Part shown: piece by piece, positions 1 through 5,163 of the stretch
How positions within the stretch are numbered: the stretch's first letter is position 1
Layout of the letters: every line of letters begins with the position of its first letter
Assembly: GCA_016868515.1 (NCBI GenBank)
Contig: VGGM01000141.1
Coordinates: forward strand, 1-5,163
Direction of reading: 5' to 3'
DNA from: Bacteroidota bacterium
Lineage (GTDB): Bacteria; Bacteroidota; Bacteroidia; Bacteroidales; VadinHA17
DNA: 5,163 nucleotides
Position numbers and translations under genes: made by a program
Notes under the pieces: model-generated
What the model was told of the DNA's origin: nothing
Seen by the model: the letters and a program-made list of their open reading frames with translations, nothing else
The model's database searches: none

Positions 1-1018
1 TGATACAATTAACCACCATTTCAACCTGTTCTTCTGTGAAGGCTGCCTGCTGGGGCCTGGAATGATTTCGCATACCGACAGGTTCAAGAAGAGGGCTCTT
101 GTGAGGAATTACGCGCTTAAAAGGGTGGGACAACTCGACAGGCAACAGTGGGAGAAGGATATGGAAAAATGGTCAGGACTCAACTTCTCGAGGGAGTTTC
201 ATCCTCAGGACCAGACCATCCCTGAGCCACCCGATGAAAGAGTAAGGGAAGTCCTTAAAATAATTGGCAAGGAAAACATAGAGGAGGAGATTGACTGCGG
301 GGCGTGCGGATATATGTCGTGCCGCGACTTCGCGGTGACAGTGGCAAAGGGACTTGCGGTTCCCGAAATGTGCCATACCTTCAACCTGCGCAACAAGCAG
401 GAGTACATTGAAAACCTGCGCCAGACCAACAGAAAGCTGGCCGACACGAAGAAGGCACTTAAAGAATCGCAGGAAAACGCTCTCAGGGAAAAAGAGATTG
501 CCCAGAATGCGTCGGACATGATGAACAGCATGCTGGAAAAGCTGCCATCAGGGGTAATTATTGCCGACTCCGACCTGAAGATTCTCCATTCGAACCTGGC
601 ATTCATCAACATAATCGGTGAGGACGCCCGATCGATAGCTGAAATTATCCCGGGACTTGCCGGTGCTGACCTTAAGACCCTGCTCCCATACAATGTCTAT
701 AACATGTTCACATTCGTATTTAAGGAGAATGAACCGGTCATCAGCAGGGATGTGGCGTTTGAGGAGAAGATGCTAAATATCTCCGTATTCCCGATCAGAA
801 AGAACAGAATTGCCGGGGCCATTGTGAGAGATCTGTACTCTCCTGAAGTGCAGCGGGAAGAAGTAATTAACAGAATCACCGACGTGATTGACAAAAACCT
901 TGAAATGGTGCAGAAAATCGGCTTCCTTCTTGGCGAAGGTGCTTCGGAAACAGAGCGTATGCTGAATTCAATTGTCGATTCATATACGAAAGGTAAGGGT
1001 TCCAAAAAAAAGGAATAA
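1..1018 (+). CDS. Sensory-type [FeFe]-hydrogenase-like protein with Fe-S and PAS domains, C-terminal part (5' end outside window)
   Basis: The frame is open from base 2, well upstream of the first ATG at 62, so this is the C-terminal 338 residues of a longer protein and ATG 62 is internal. The codons at 35-61 read CEGCLLGPG, resembling the last cysteine motif of the [FeFe]-hydrogenase H-cluster domain, in the form found in putatively sensory hydrogenases rather than catalytic ones. Next is a four-cysteine Fe-S domain (Cys codons at 296, 305, 320 and 371; spacing CX2CX4CX16C, CGACGY core), the type seen in RnfB and corrinoid proteins. A charged coiled coil follows (about 390-525), then a PAS-like domain (about 530-840, beginning LPSGVIIAD) and a helical tail. 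There is no transmembrane segment in the visible part, so a cytoplasmic protein is likely. It probably senses H2 or redox state and signals to the phosphatase gene nine bases downstream. The family call is confident. H2 as the signal is inference, since most of the H-cluster domain is not visible. Confidence 0.85.
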   Translation, partial: DTINHHFNLFFCEGCLLGPGMISHTDRFKKRALVRNYALKRVGQLDRQQWEKDMEKWSGLNFSREFHPQDQTIPEPPDERVREVLKIIGKENIEEEIDCGACGYMSCRDFAVTVAKGLAVPEMCHTFNLRNKQEYIENLRQTNRKLADTKKALKESQENALREKEIAQNASDMMNSMLEKLPSGVIIADSDLKILHSNLAFINIIGEDARSIAEIIPGLAGADLKTLLPYNVYNMFTFVFKENEPVISRDVAFEEKMLNISVFPIRKNRIAGAIVRDLYSPEVQREEVINRITDVIDKNLEMVQKIGFLLGEGASETERMLNSIVDSYTKGKGSKKKE

Positions 1019-1027
1019 TGTAAACCA

Positions 1028-2215
1028 TTGGAGAAGAATGAGTTCTATATAGAGGTTAACAGCCAGCAGCGCAATCACGACGGGGAAAGGATATGCGGTG
1101 ATGTCTTCCTTAACAGGTTTATCAAGGAGGAGAACAGGGTTATTCTGGTTCTGTCTGATGGCATGGGCCATGGAGTCAAGGCCAATATTCTTGCAACCCT
1201 TACCTCAACTATGGCACTGAATTTCACCGTTGAACACAAGGAGGTGGAGAGAATTGCCGAAATAATTATGAACACCCTGCCGGTGTGCAGTGAAAGGAAG
1301 ATAAGTTACGCGACTTTCACGATTGTTGATATCGAAAGTGACAGCAAAACCACAATTCTTGAATATGACAACCCCGCGGCCATAGTGCTGAGGGGAGGCG
1401 CCCTGTTCGAACCGGCCTGGAAGAACGTAACTCTCAGCAAAGGCCGGAATGCCGGAAAGTCGCTGCGCACCTGTACCTTTTACCCTAAAAAGGAAGACCG
1501 GATTATCGTCTGCTCCGATGGTGTTGCACAGAGCGGTATGGGCAGCGACGCCTGGCCTTTCGGCTGGGAAAGAGACAACATTGCAGCCTACGCGGTAAAG
1601 CTCGTCTCCAATGAACCTTCAGTTTCGGCCCTTACCCTTGCCGGAAAAATCGTCACAATGGCCTTTAAATACGACAGCTATAAGGCCAAGGATGACATCA
1701 GCAGTGCCGTGGTTTACTTCCGCGAACCAAGAAAAATGCTCCTATGCACCGGCCCGCCTTACGAGAAGGAGAGGGATACCATTCTGGCCGACAGGGTAAA
1801 GAATTTCGATGGCAAAATTGTTCTGGCTGGCGGAACCACGGCCGATATCATTGCACGTGAACTTAACCGCGCAATAGTTGACGAGTTCATTTTCGAGGAT
1901 CCCGATCTGCCTCCCGAAAGCTTTCTCGAAGGCATCGACCTGGTAACTGAAGGAATCCTTACCCTCCAAAAGGTCAGCGAAATGATCAAGTCATTCAGCA
2001 ACAGCGTCAGACTGGGCAAGGGCCCGGCCGATAAAATTGTGAAGCTACTGATGGACTCCGACGAAATTCACTTCATAATCGGAACCAGAATCAATATCGC
2101 TCATCAGGACCCAAACCTCCCCGTCGAACTCGAAATAAGAAGGACTGTCGTGAAACGCATTGCACGTACACTCGAGGAAAAATGGATGAAAAAGGTGACA
2201 GTGGAGTATATATGA
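1028..2215 (+). CDS. SpoIIE/PP2C-family serine/threonine protein phosphatase with extra C-terminal domain, paired with the hydrogenase-like sensor
   Basis: This is a 395-residue protein. Residues 1-232 form a SpoIIE-type PP2C phosphatase domain: GD at 24-25, SDGMGHG at 43-49 with metal-binding Asp44, EYDNP at 112-116, SDG at 163-165 with Asp164, and DD at 222-223. All expected metal-ligand aspartates are present, so it should be active, removing phosphate from Ser/Thr residues of a partner protein. Residues from about 235 to 395 form a further domain with TGPPY at 241-245, AGGTTADIIAREL at 267-279 and GIDLVTEGILTL at 302-313, which I recognise as recurrent in this subfamily but cannot assign a function. 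The start is TTG at 1028. The only in-frame alternatives upstream are three codons after the TAA of the previous gene, and the next in-frame Met lies inside the catalytic motif. AGGA at 1011-1014 is a weak ribosome-site candidate. Tight spacing implies one operon and a shared pathway with the hydrogenase-like sensor. There is no transmembrane segment. Confidence 0.9.
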   Translation: MEKNEFYIEVNSQQRNHDGERICGDVFLNRFIKEENRVILVLSDGMGHGVKANILATLTSTMALNFTVEHKEVERIAEIIMNTLPVCSERKISYATFTIVDIESDSKTTILEYDNPAAIVLRGGALFEPAWKNVTLSKGRNAGKSLRTCTFYPKKEDRIIVCSDGVAQSGMGSDAWPFGWERDNIAAYAVKLVSNEPSVSALTLAGKIVTMAFKYDSYKAKDDISSAVVYFREPRKMLLCTGPPYEKERDTILADRVKNFDGKIVLAGGTTADIIARELNRAIVDEFIFEDPDLPPESFLEGIDLVTEGILTLQKVSEMIKSFSNSVRLGKGPADKIVKLLMDSDEIHFIIGTRINIAHQDPNLPVELEIRRTVVKRIARTLEEKWMKKVTVEYI

Positions 2216-2224
2216 AGGGTGGAG

Positions 2225-2272
2225 TAATGGCGTAATGGCGTAGTGACTTAGTGAGGTAAAAGGGTAAAGAGG
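2225..2272. repeat. Degenerate tandem array of six 8-base units between convergent genes
   Basis: The spacer after the phosphatase stop can be cut into six consecutive octamers, all starting with TA: TAATGGCG, TAATGGCG, TAGTGACT, TAGTGAGG, TAAAAGGG and TAAAGAGG. The first two are identical and the rest drift. The array carries stops and no coding potential, and it sits between the 3' ends of two convergent genes where a terminator would be expected, but I see no strong hairpin there. It most likely arose by slippage. The units agree only loosely beyond the second, so this is a moderate call. Confidence 0.5.
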
Positions 2273-2296
2273 AGTCAGGTACCGAAGGTCATATGC

Positions 2297-2716
2297 TCAG
2301 CGAAGGTTCTTTGCCCAGTTGAAAAGAACGGGCTGAATCAAAGGGTGAGTCAGATTATCCGGCAAATCATCCGAAAGCTTTACCTCCCCTATCTCCGATC
2401 CTGCAGGCAACGGTCCGAGCTTTTCCACACAGGCAAGGTAGAACCTGCCGTATCCGGCATATTTTCCGTCACTCACGCTGTATGTAGCTACGCATCTGAT
2501 AGTGAAGTCAGTGGCTCCTGTCTCTTCATATAGCTCCCTCGATGCTGTCTGGTCGGGCGTCTCCCCATCCTCAATATGTCCGCCTGGCATCTCCCATGTC
2601 AATCTTTCCCGATGCCTTACGAATATCCACTTCTCCTCATATCTGGCAGCAATTATAGAGTAAAGCAGTTTCCCTGCTCCCGTGTAATCAGGTTCAAATA
2701 TTCCGACACTCACCAT
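2297..2716 (-). CDS. NUDIX hydrolase (MutT-like)
   Basis: This is a 139-residue single-domain NUDIX pyrophosphohydrolase. The complete Nudix box GX5EX7REUXEEXGU runs from Gly46 to Ala68 (Glu52, Arg60-Glu61, Glu64-Glu65, Gly67), preceded by the usual WEMPGGHIEDGE approach. These residues bind Mg2+ and hydrolyse a nucleoside diphosphate linked to another moiety. The substrate cannot be read from the sequence; sanitising oxidised nucleotides is a common role for small proteins of this kind but is not shown here. The C-terminal stretch (EIGEVKLSDDLPDNLTHPLIQP) matches a subgroup of small NUDIX proteins in Bacteroidota and Firmicutes. I chose ATG at 2716 (MVSVGIF), which starts directly before the first beta strand. 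A TTG at 2749 in the same frame would add 11 residues. The gene converges on the phosphatase and diverges from the metallophosphoesterase. No signal peptide is visible, so it should be cytoplasmic. Confidence 0.88.
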   Translation of the reverse strand: MVSVGIFEPDYTGAGKLLYSIIAARYEEKWIFVRHRERLTWEMPGGHIEDGETPDQTASRELYEETGATDFTIRCVATYSVSDGKYAGYGRFYLACVEKLGPLPAGSEIGEVKLSDDLPDNLTHPLIQPVLFNWAKNLR

Positions 2717-2810
2717 CAGGATGTTTTTTGGAAATGTAAAGCTACCCAATGTGACTGAAAAACCAAATATGACTATTTTTAACCCGTAATATAAAGTGAA
2801 AGCTCACCCA

Positions 2811-3689
2811 ATGGAGATGGTAAAACGTTTAGTCCTGATTCTTACAGTATTATCTGCCCTGCTCTTTTTGTATGGCTACCTCCCGGGCCGGCTGACCATA
2901 AGGGTAACAGAAACAGAGATACCATTTGAGAATTTGCCCGATGACCTCAGAGGAATCAGGATTATTCATGTATCAGACCTTCACCTCGACAGCTTCAGAA
3001 GGAACCGGCGGGCGGTTGAGAGGCTTGTAAAAAGGATAAACTCCCTCAGTCCCGATCTTGTTTTCGACACTGGTGATTTTATTACAGTTGATCACACCGA
3101 GTTTGGCCGTTTCGACACAATACTTGCCAGAATAGAGTCCACCCATGGAAAATTTGCAATTCTGGGGAACCACGATATCGGAACCTATATTGAGAATGTA
3201 AATGATTCGATTATTGAACTTACAATCGACAGCGTGAGCACAAAAATCTCGAGATCGGGGTATCACATTCTTGACAGCAGCAATGTGAAGCTCAATATAG
3301 GGGAAGCTGTTCTGGCTATTGCCGGAGCCCAGACCAGGGGCCGTCACCCCGGGATCATACACCCCGACCCTTCGGTGGCACTTGAAGGTACCGACGATGC
3401 CGACATGAGAATACTCCTGTCACACGACCCCAGTCACTGGGATTATATAATCAGGCATCACCCTTCGGCCGGGCTCACGCTTGCGGGACATACACATGCC
3501 ATGCAGTTCGGCATCTCGGCCGGAAAGTGGAAATGGAGCCCGGCAAAGTACACCTTTCCGCGATGGTGGGGCCTTTACAGCTTGGGCAACCAGTACCTGT
3601 ACGTAAACCGCGGATTCGGAACCCTCGGTATACCTGTTCGGATTGGCATGCGACCCGAAATTGCGGTTCTTATACTGGTTAGCAAATAA
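2811..3689 (+). CDS. Membrane-anchored calcineurin-like metallophosphoesterase (YkuE-like)
   Basis: This is a metal-dependent phosphoesterase of about 292 residues with one N-terminal membrane segment (KRLVLILTVLSALLFLYGYL, roughly residues 5-24 from the ATG at 2811). The dinuclear-metal motifs appear in order: SDLHLD (codons about 2973-2990), TGDF (about 3069-3080), GNHD (about 3165-3176), SHDP (about 3420-3431) and GHTH (about 3486-3497). All metal-ligand Asp, Asn and His residues are present, so an active enzyme is expected. Membrane-anchored relatives include YkuE-type enzymes and lipid-A-precursor pyrophosphatases, but the substrate cannot be told from sequence. Possible starts are GTG 2796, ATG 2811 and ATG 2817. 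I prefer 2811 because ATG is the commoner start and it still leaves a short charged N-terminus before the membrane helix. It appears to be transcribed alone: the upstream gene is divergent and 197 bases separate it from the next gene. Confidence 0.88.
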   Translation: MEMVKRLVLILTVLSALLFLYGYLPGRLTIRVTETEIPFENLPDDLRGIRIIHVSDLHLDSFRRNRRAVERLVKRINSLSPDLVFDTGDFITVDHTEFGRFDTILARIESTHGKFAILGNHDIGTYIENVNDSIIELTIDSVSTKISRSGYHILDSSNVKLNIGEAVLAIAGAQTRGRHPGIIHPDPSVALEGTDDADMRILLSHDPSHWDYIIRHHPSAGLTLAGHTHAMQFGISAGKWKWSPAKYTFPRWWGLYSLGNQYLYVNRGFGTLGIPVRIGMRPEIAVLILVSK

Positions 3690-3693
3690 AAAA

Positions 3694-3721
3694 AGCGGAC
3701 AGCCATTTACGGTCGTCCGCT
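3694..3721. terminator. Hairpin just after the metallophosphoesterase stop, possible terminator
   Basis: AGCGGAC at 3694-3700 pairs perfectly with GTCCGCT at 3715-3721. After one mismatch and a G-U pair the stem can continue for two more C-G pairs (3703-3704 with 3711-3712), leaving a six-base loop. It begins four bases after the stop codon. On the + strand it is preceded by a run of A (3688-3693) but is followed by CAAACCCC and then A, not by T, so it is not a classical intrinsic terminator for the upstream gene. On the minus strand it is followed by a T run, but no minus-strand gene precedes it. It may still end or stabilise the 3' end of the phosphoesterase mRNA. Confidence 0.5.
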
Positions 3722-3849
3722 CAAACCCCAAAAAAAACAAAAGCAACCTATGAAAAACCTGCCCTGAAGCAGTGTCGTTCATGTTTTCACATTAGACAAA
3801 GTTGTATGACTAATTATTCCCTTCCGGCAAATATCTTGATCTATTCCGC
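3722..3849. other. Intergenic stretch with A-rich leader-like tract and five-codon frame
   Basis: After the hairpin comes an A-rich tract (3730-3742) and then CAACCT followed by ATG AAA AAC CTG CCC TGA at 3750-3767. The A-rich run before ATG-AAA-AAC looks like a Bacteroidota translation start for a secreted protein, but the frame closes after five codons. The frame one base back from it (containing CTG at 3764) stays open to 3871 and reads as roughly 36 codons with no recognisable domain. I see no full gene, tRNA or riboswitch I can name. It could be a gene remnant, a leader or a small RNA region. Confidence 0.3.
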
Positions 3850-3857
3850 TATTTTTG
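3850..3857 (+). promoter_or_regulatory. Candidate Bacteroidota -7 promoter box (TAnnTTTG)
   Basis: TATTTTTG is an exact match to the TAnnTTTG -7 element used by the primary sigma factor of Bacteroidota. It lies 29 bases before the ATG of the YgjP-like gene, which would give a leader of about 20 bases. I find no TTG-type -33 element at the expected 17-23 base distance, so the support is one short motif in an A/T-rich region. Confidence 0.35.
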
Positions 3858-3886
3858 GCAATCGGCCAATCTGATAACCGGCCCGC

Positions 3887-4594
3887 ATGAAAACCAACCG
3901 TACAGTTACAAAAACCATTGATACACAGTTGGGTCCTGTCAGCTTCGAGCTGGTACGCTCACGCAGACGAACCATAGCGATCCAGATTAAACGCGATGGC
4001 TCAGTGGCAGTCAGGGCCCCGTATTACTGTACCGAAACAGATATTATCAGGTTTATTGGTGTCAGGGCCGGCTGGATACTGAAACACTCGACCAACAGCA
4101 GCAAAAGGCATAAATCGGAGGAGAAGAGTTTCACCGATGGCGAGTTGCACTGGTACATGGGCCAGCAGTTCCCTCTCCGAATAATCACATCTGAGAAAAA
4201 CAGCATCTCCTTTTCAGGCAGTTTTTTCGAACTAAGGGTGAGTGCCGGTTTCTCACCTGAAACCGGCCGCAAAATGATGGATGCCCTGTACAGAAAACTC
4301 TCAATGGCAGTATTTGCCGGGAGACTTGCCGCACTAACCGAAAAATTCTCAGCCTACAGTTTCCAACCTGCCGGATTAAAAGTAAGAACCAGCAAAACCA
4401 GATGGGGTAGCTGCTCGGCGAACGGGTCCATCACTCTCAGTTCAAACCTGCTGAAGAAGCGAACCGACCTGATCGATTATGTTATAATTCACGAATTGTG
4501 CCACCTCCGTCACCGCAACCACGGACCTGATTTTTACAAACTTCTGGGTGAATTATGCCCCGATTACAAAATCTTAAGGGCCGGGTTAAAATAA
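3887..4594 (+). CDS. YgjP/DUF45 family putative zinc metallopeptidase (M48-like)
   Basis: This 235-residue protein is full length for the YgjP-like (DUF45) family. The N-terminal half (about 1-120) has the family's beta-rich segment, including RSRRRTIAIQIKRDGSVAVR. The C-terminal half carries the hallmark TRWGSCSANG around residues 171-180, then the zinc site HELCH at 202-206 with the probable third ligand His212 in RNHGPDFY. Glu203 is the expected catalytic residue. The Cys within HELCH is normal for this family. There is no signal peptide or membrane segment, so it should be cytoplasmic. Physiological substrates of the family are poorly known; homologues often sit near restriction-modification genes, but none is present here. 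The ATG at 3887 is the first start after an in-frame TAA at 3875, with no Shine-Dalgarno sequence. The gene ends in a 44-base convergent junction with the partial SpoIIE-type gene. Confidence 0.9.
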   Translation: MKTNRTVTKTIDTQLGPVSFELVRSRRRTIAIQIKRDGSVAVRAPYYCTETDIIRFIGVRAGWILKHSTNSSKRHKSEEKSFTDGELHWYMGQQFPLRIITSEKNSISFSGSFFELRVSAGFSPETGRKMMDALYRKLSMAVFAGRLAALTEKFSAYSFQPAGLKVRTSKTRWGSCSANGSITLSSNLLKKRTDLIDYVIIHELCHLRHRNHGPDFYKLLGELCPDYKILRAGLK

Positions 4595-4638
4595 TACCCG
4601 CTTAGATGTCTGGTGAATGACGACCGGAATTGGTGCCG

Positions 4639-5163
4639 TTAGATTCTTATTCCCATTATTGTGATATCATCAACCTGGGCTTCAGATGACTTCCACTTTT
4701 CAAACTCCTCCTCCAGAATTCTTTTCTGCTCTATCATTGGCAGGCCGCTGATTGATTGCAGAAGCAGCTTCAGATTCTTCAGTTTGTATTTCGAGTTGTC
4801 GGGTCCGCCGAACTGATCGACATACCCGTCGGTAAGAAGATAAACAGTGTCTCCTTTGTGCATCCTGATAACATGGTTGGTAAAGTGTTCCTTCTCACCG
4901 TAAAAAATCCCGATTGGCATCCTGTCGCCCCTGTATTCGGTAATCCTGGCGCTCCTGAAATGCAGCAACGAATTGTAGGCAGCTGCGAACTCCATTGTCT
5001 CTGCCTTTACATCAAATACGCAAAGTGCCATATCAATACCATCGGTTGCCTCCCCCTGACGGCCAGTCTGTTTCAGCGACTTCTTAATCCTCTCCCTGAG
5101 GAGGTCAAGCACCTCCGATGCCGATAAAGTGGTGTCGGTGTTGATAATTTCATTCAGCAGCGA
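4639..5163 (-). CDS. SpoIIE-family protein phosphatase, C-terminal part (5' end outside window)
   Basis: The reading frame stays open to the window edge. A GTG at 5112 is internal, because the codons before it (SLLNEIINTDTTLSASE) fit the helix that normally precedes this part of the domain. The visible 174 residues are the second half of a SpoIIE/PP2C phosphatase catalytic domain: SLKQTG at 29-34, DGIDMALCVFD at 41-51, MPIGI at 82-86, LLTDGYVDQFGG at 109-120 with metal-ligand Asp112, and VDDITIMGIRI ending the protein at 164-174 with Asp165-Asp166. Full-length Bacteroidota proteins with this kind of C-terminus usually carry N-terminal sensory parts (TPR, 7TM, PAS or beta-propeller domains), none of which is visible here. 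The role would be signal-dependent dephosphorylation of a Ser/Thr-phosphorylated partner. It is clearly a different subtype from the phosphatase at 1028-2215, which has an extra C-terminal domain that this protein lacks. Confidence 0.88.
   Translation of the reverse strand, partial: SLLNEIINTDTTLSASEVLDLLRERIKKSLKQTGRQGEATDGIDMALCVFDVKAETMEFAAAYNSLLHFRSARITEYRGDRMPIGIFYGEKEHFTNHVIRMHKGDTVYLLTDGYVDQFGGPDNSKYKLKNLKLLLQSISGLPMIEQKRILEEEFEKWKSSEAQVDDITIMGIRI

Noticed and set aside
205..693. Long minus-strand frame (162 codons) antisense to the Fe-S/PAS gene
   Set aside because: The composition is shadow-like with no recognisable domain, and the + strand frame carries clear Fe-S and PAS motifs across the same bases.
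2283..2307. CGAAGGT direct repeat at 2283-2289 and 2301-2307
   Set aside because: It is a 7-base repeat with no inverted structure or mobile element nearby, and the second copy lies within the end of the NUDIX gene. Chance is likely.
2750..2795. Divergent promoters between the NUDIX and metallophosphoesterase genes
   Set aside because: The region is A/T-rich and must hold promoters, but the best match (CATATTTG on the minus strand) deviates from TAnnTTTG and no -33 element is visible.
3420..3782. Minus-strand frame (120 codons) across the 3' end of the metallophosphoesterase and the hairpin
   Set aside because: It overlaps the GHTH-containing end of a clear gene, has no known motif, and runs straight through the hairpin.
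3855..3869. TTGGC/GCCAA inverted repeat before the YgjP-like gene as an operator
   Set aside because: Five pairs with a five-base spacer is easily expected by chance, and it overlaps the better-supported promoter box.
4582..4600. Small hairpin CGGGT/ACCCG around the stop of the YgjP-like gene as a terminator
   Set aside because: It has only five pairs with a nine-base loop and no T run follows, so it is too weak to call.
4756..5127. + strand frame (123 codons) over the partial SpoIIE-type gene
   Set aside because: It is a mirror of the minus-strand phosphatase, which carries the TDG and DDIT motifs.
1..5163. CRISPR array, insertion sequence, tRNA or defence island
   Set aside because: I saw no regularly spaced repeats, transposase motifs, terminal inverted repeats, tRNA-like cloverleaf or restriction genes in the window.

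Overview
The window looks like chromosomal DNA of an anaerobic Bacteroidota (Bacteroidales-like) bacterium. This rests on the style of its SpoIIE-type phosphatases, the absence of clear Shine-Dalgarno sequences before most starts, A/T-rich leaders, a TAnnTTTG promoter box typical of that phylum, and a hydrogenase/phosphatase pair known from anaerobes. The taxonomic call is inference, because there is no rRNA or other marker gene here.

Region 1 (1-2215, + strand) is a probable redox or H2-signalling operon. It begins inside a gene encoding a sensory-type [FeFe]-hydrogenase-like protein. The visible C-terminal part carries the last H-cluster-type cysteine motif, a four-cysteine Fe-S domain, a coiled coil and a PAS domain. 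Nine bases after its stop comes a SpoIIE/PP2C phosphatase with an additional C-terminal domain of about 160 residues that I cannot name. The likely logic is that the iron-sulphur/PAS protein senses H2 or redox state and the phosphatase passes the signal on by dephosphorylating a Ser/Thr-phosphorylated partner. No partner-switching target (STAS protein or anti-sigma kinase) is visible.

Region 2 (2216-2810) holds a short spacer made of degenerate 8-base units, then a NUDIX hydrolase on the minus strand, convergent with the phosphatase. A compact divergent intergenic region of about 95 bases follows.

Region 3 (2811-4594, + strand) has a membrane-anchored calcineurin-like metallophosphoesterase and a YgjP/DUF45-type HELCH metallopeptidase-fold protein. 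A 197-base gap between them contains a hairpin directly after the stop codon, an A-rich tract, a five-codon ATG-AAA-AAC reading frame and a likely promoter -7 box. I see no full gene in that gap.

Region 4 (4639-5163, minus strand) is the C-terminal part of a second SpoIIE-type phosphatase, cut by the window end and convergent with the YgjP-like gene.

The genes from the NUDIX hydrolase onward look like ordinary housekeeping or signalling genes with no obvious functional link to the hydrogenase-like operon. The most interesting material is the hydrogenase-like sensor/phosphatase pair, its unusual junction, and the unnamed C-terminal domain of the phosphatase.
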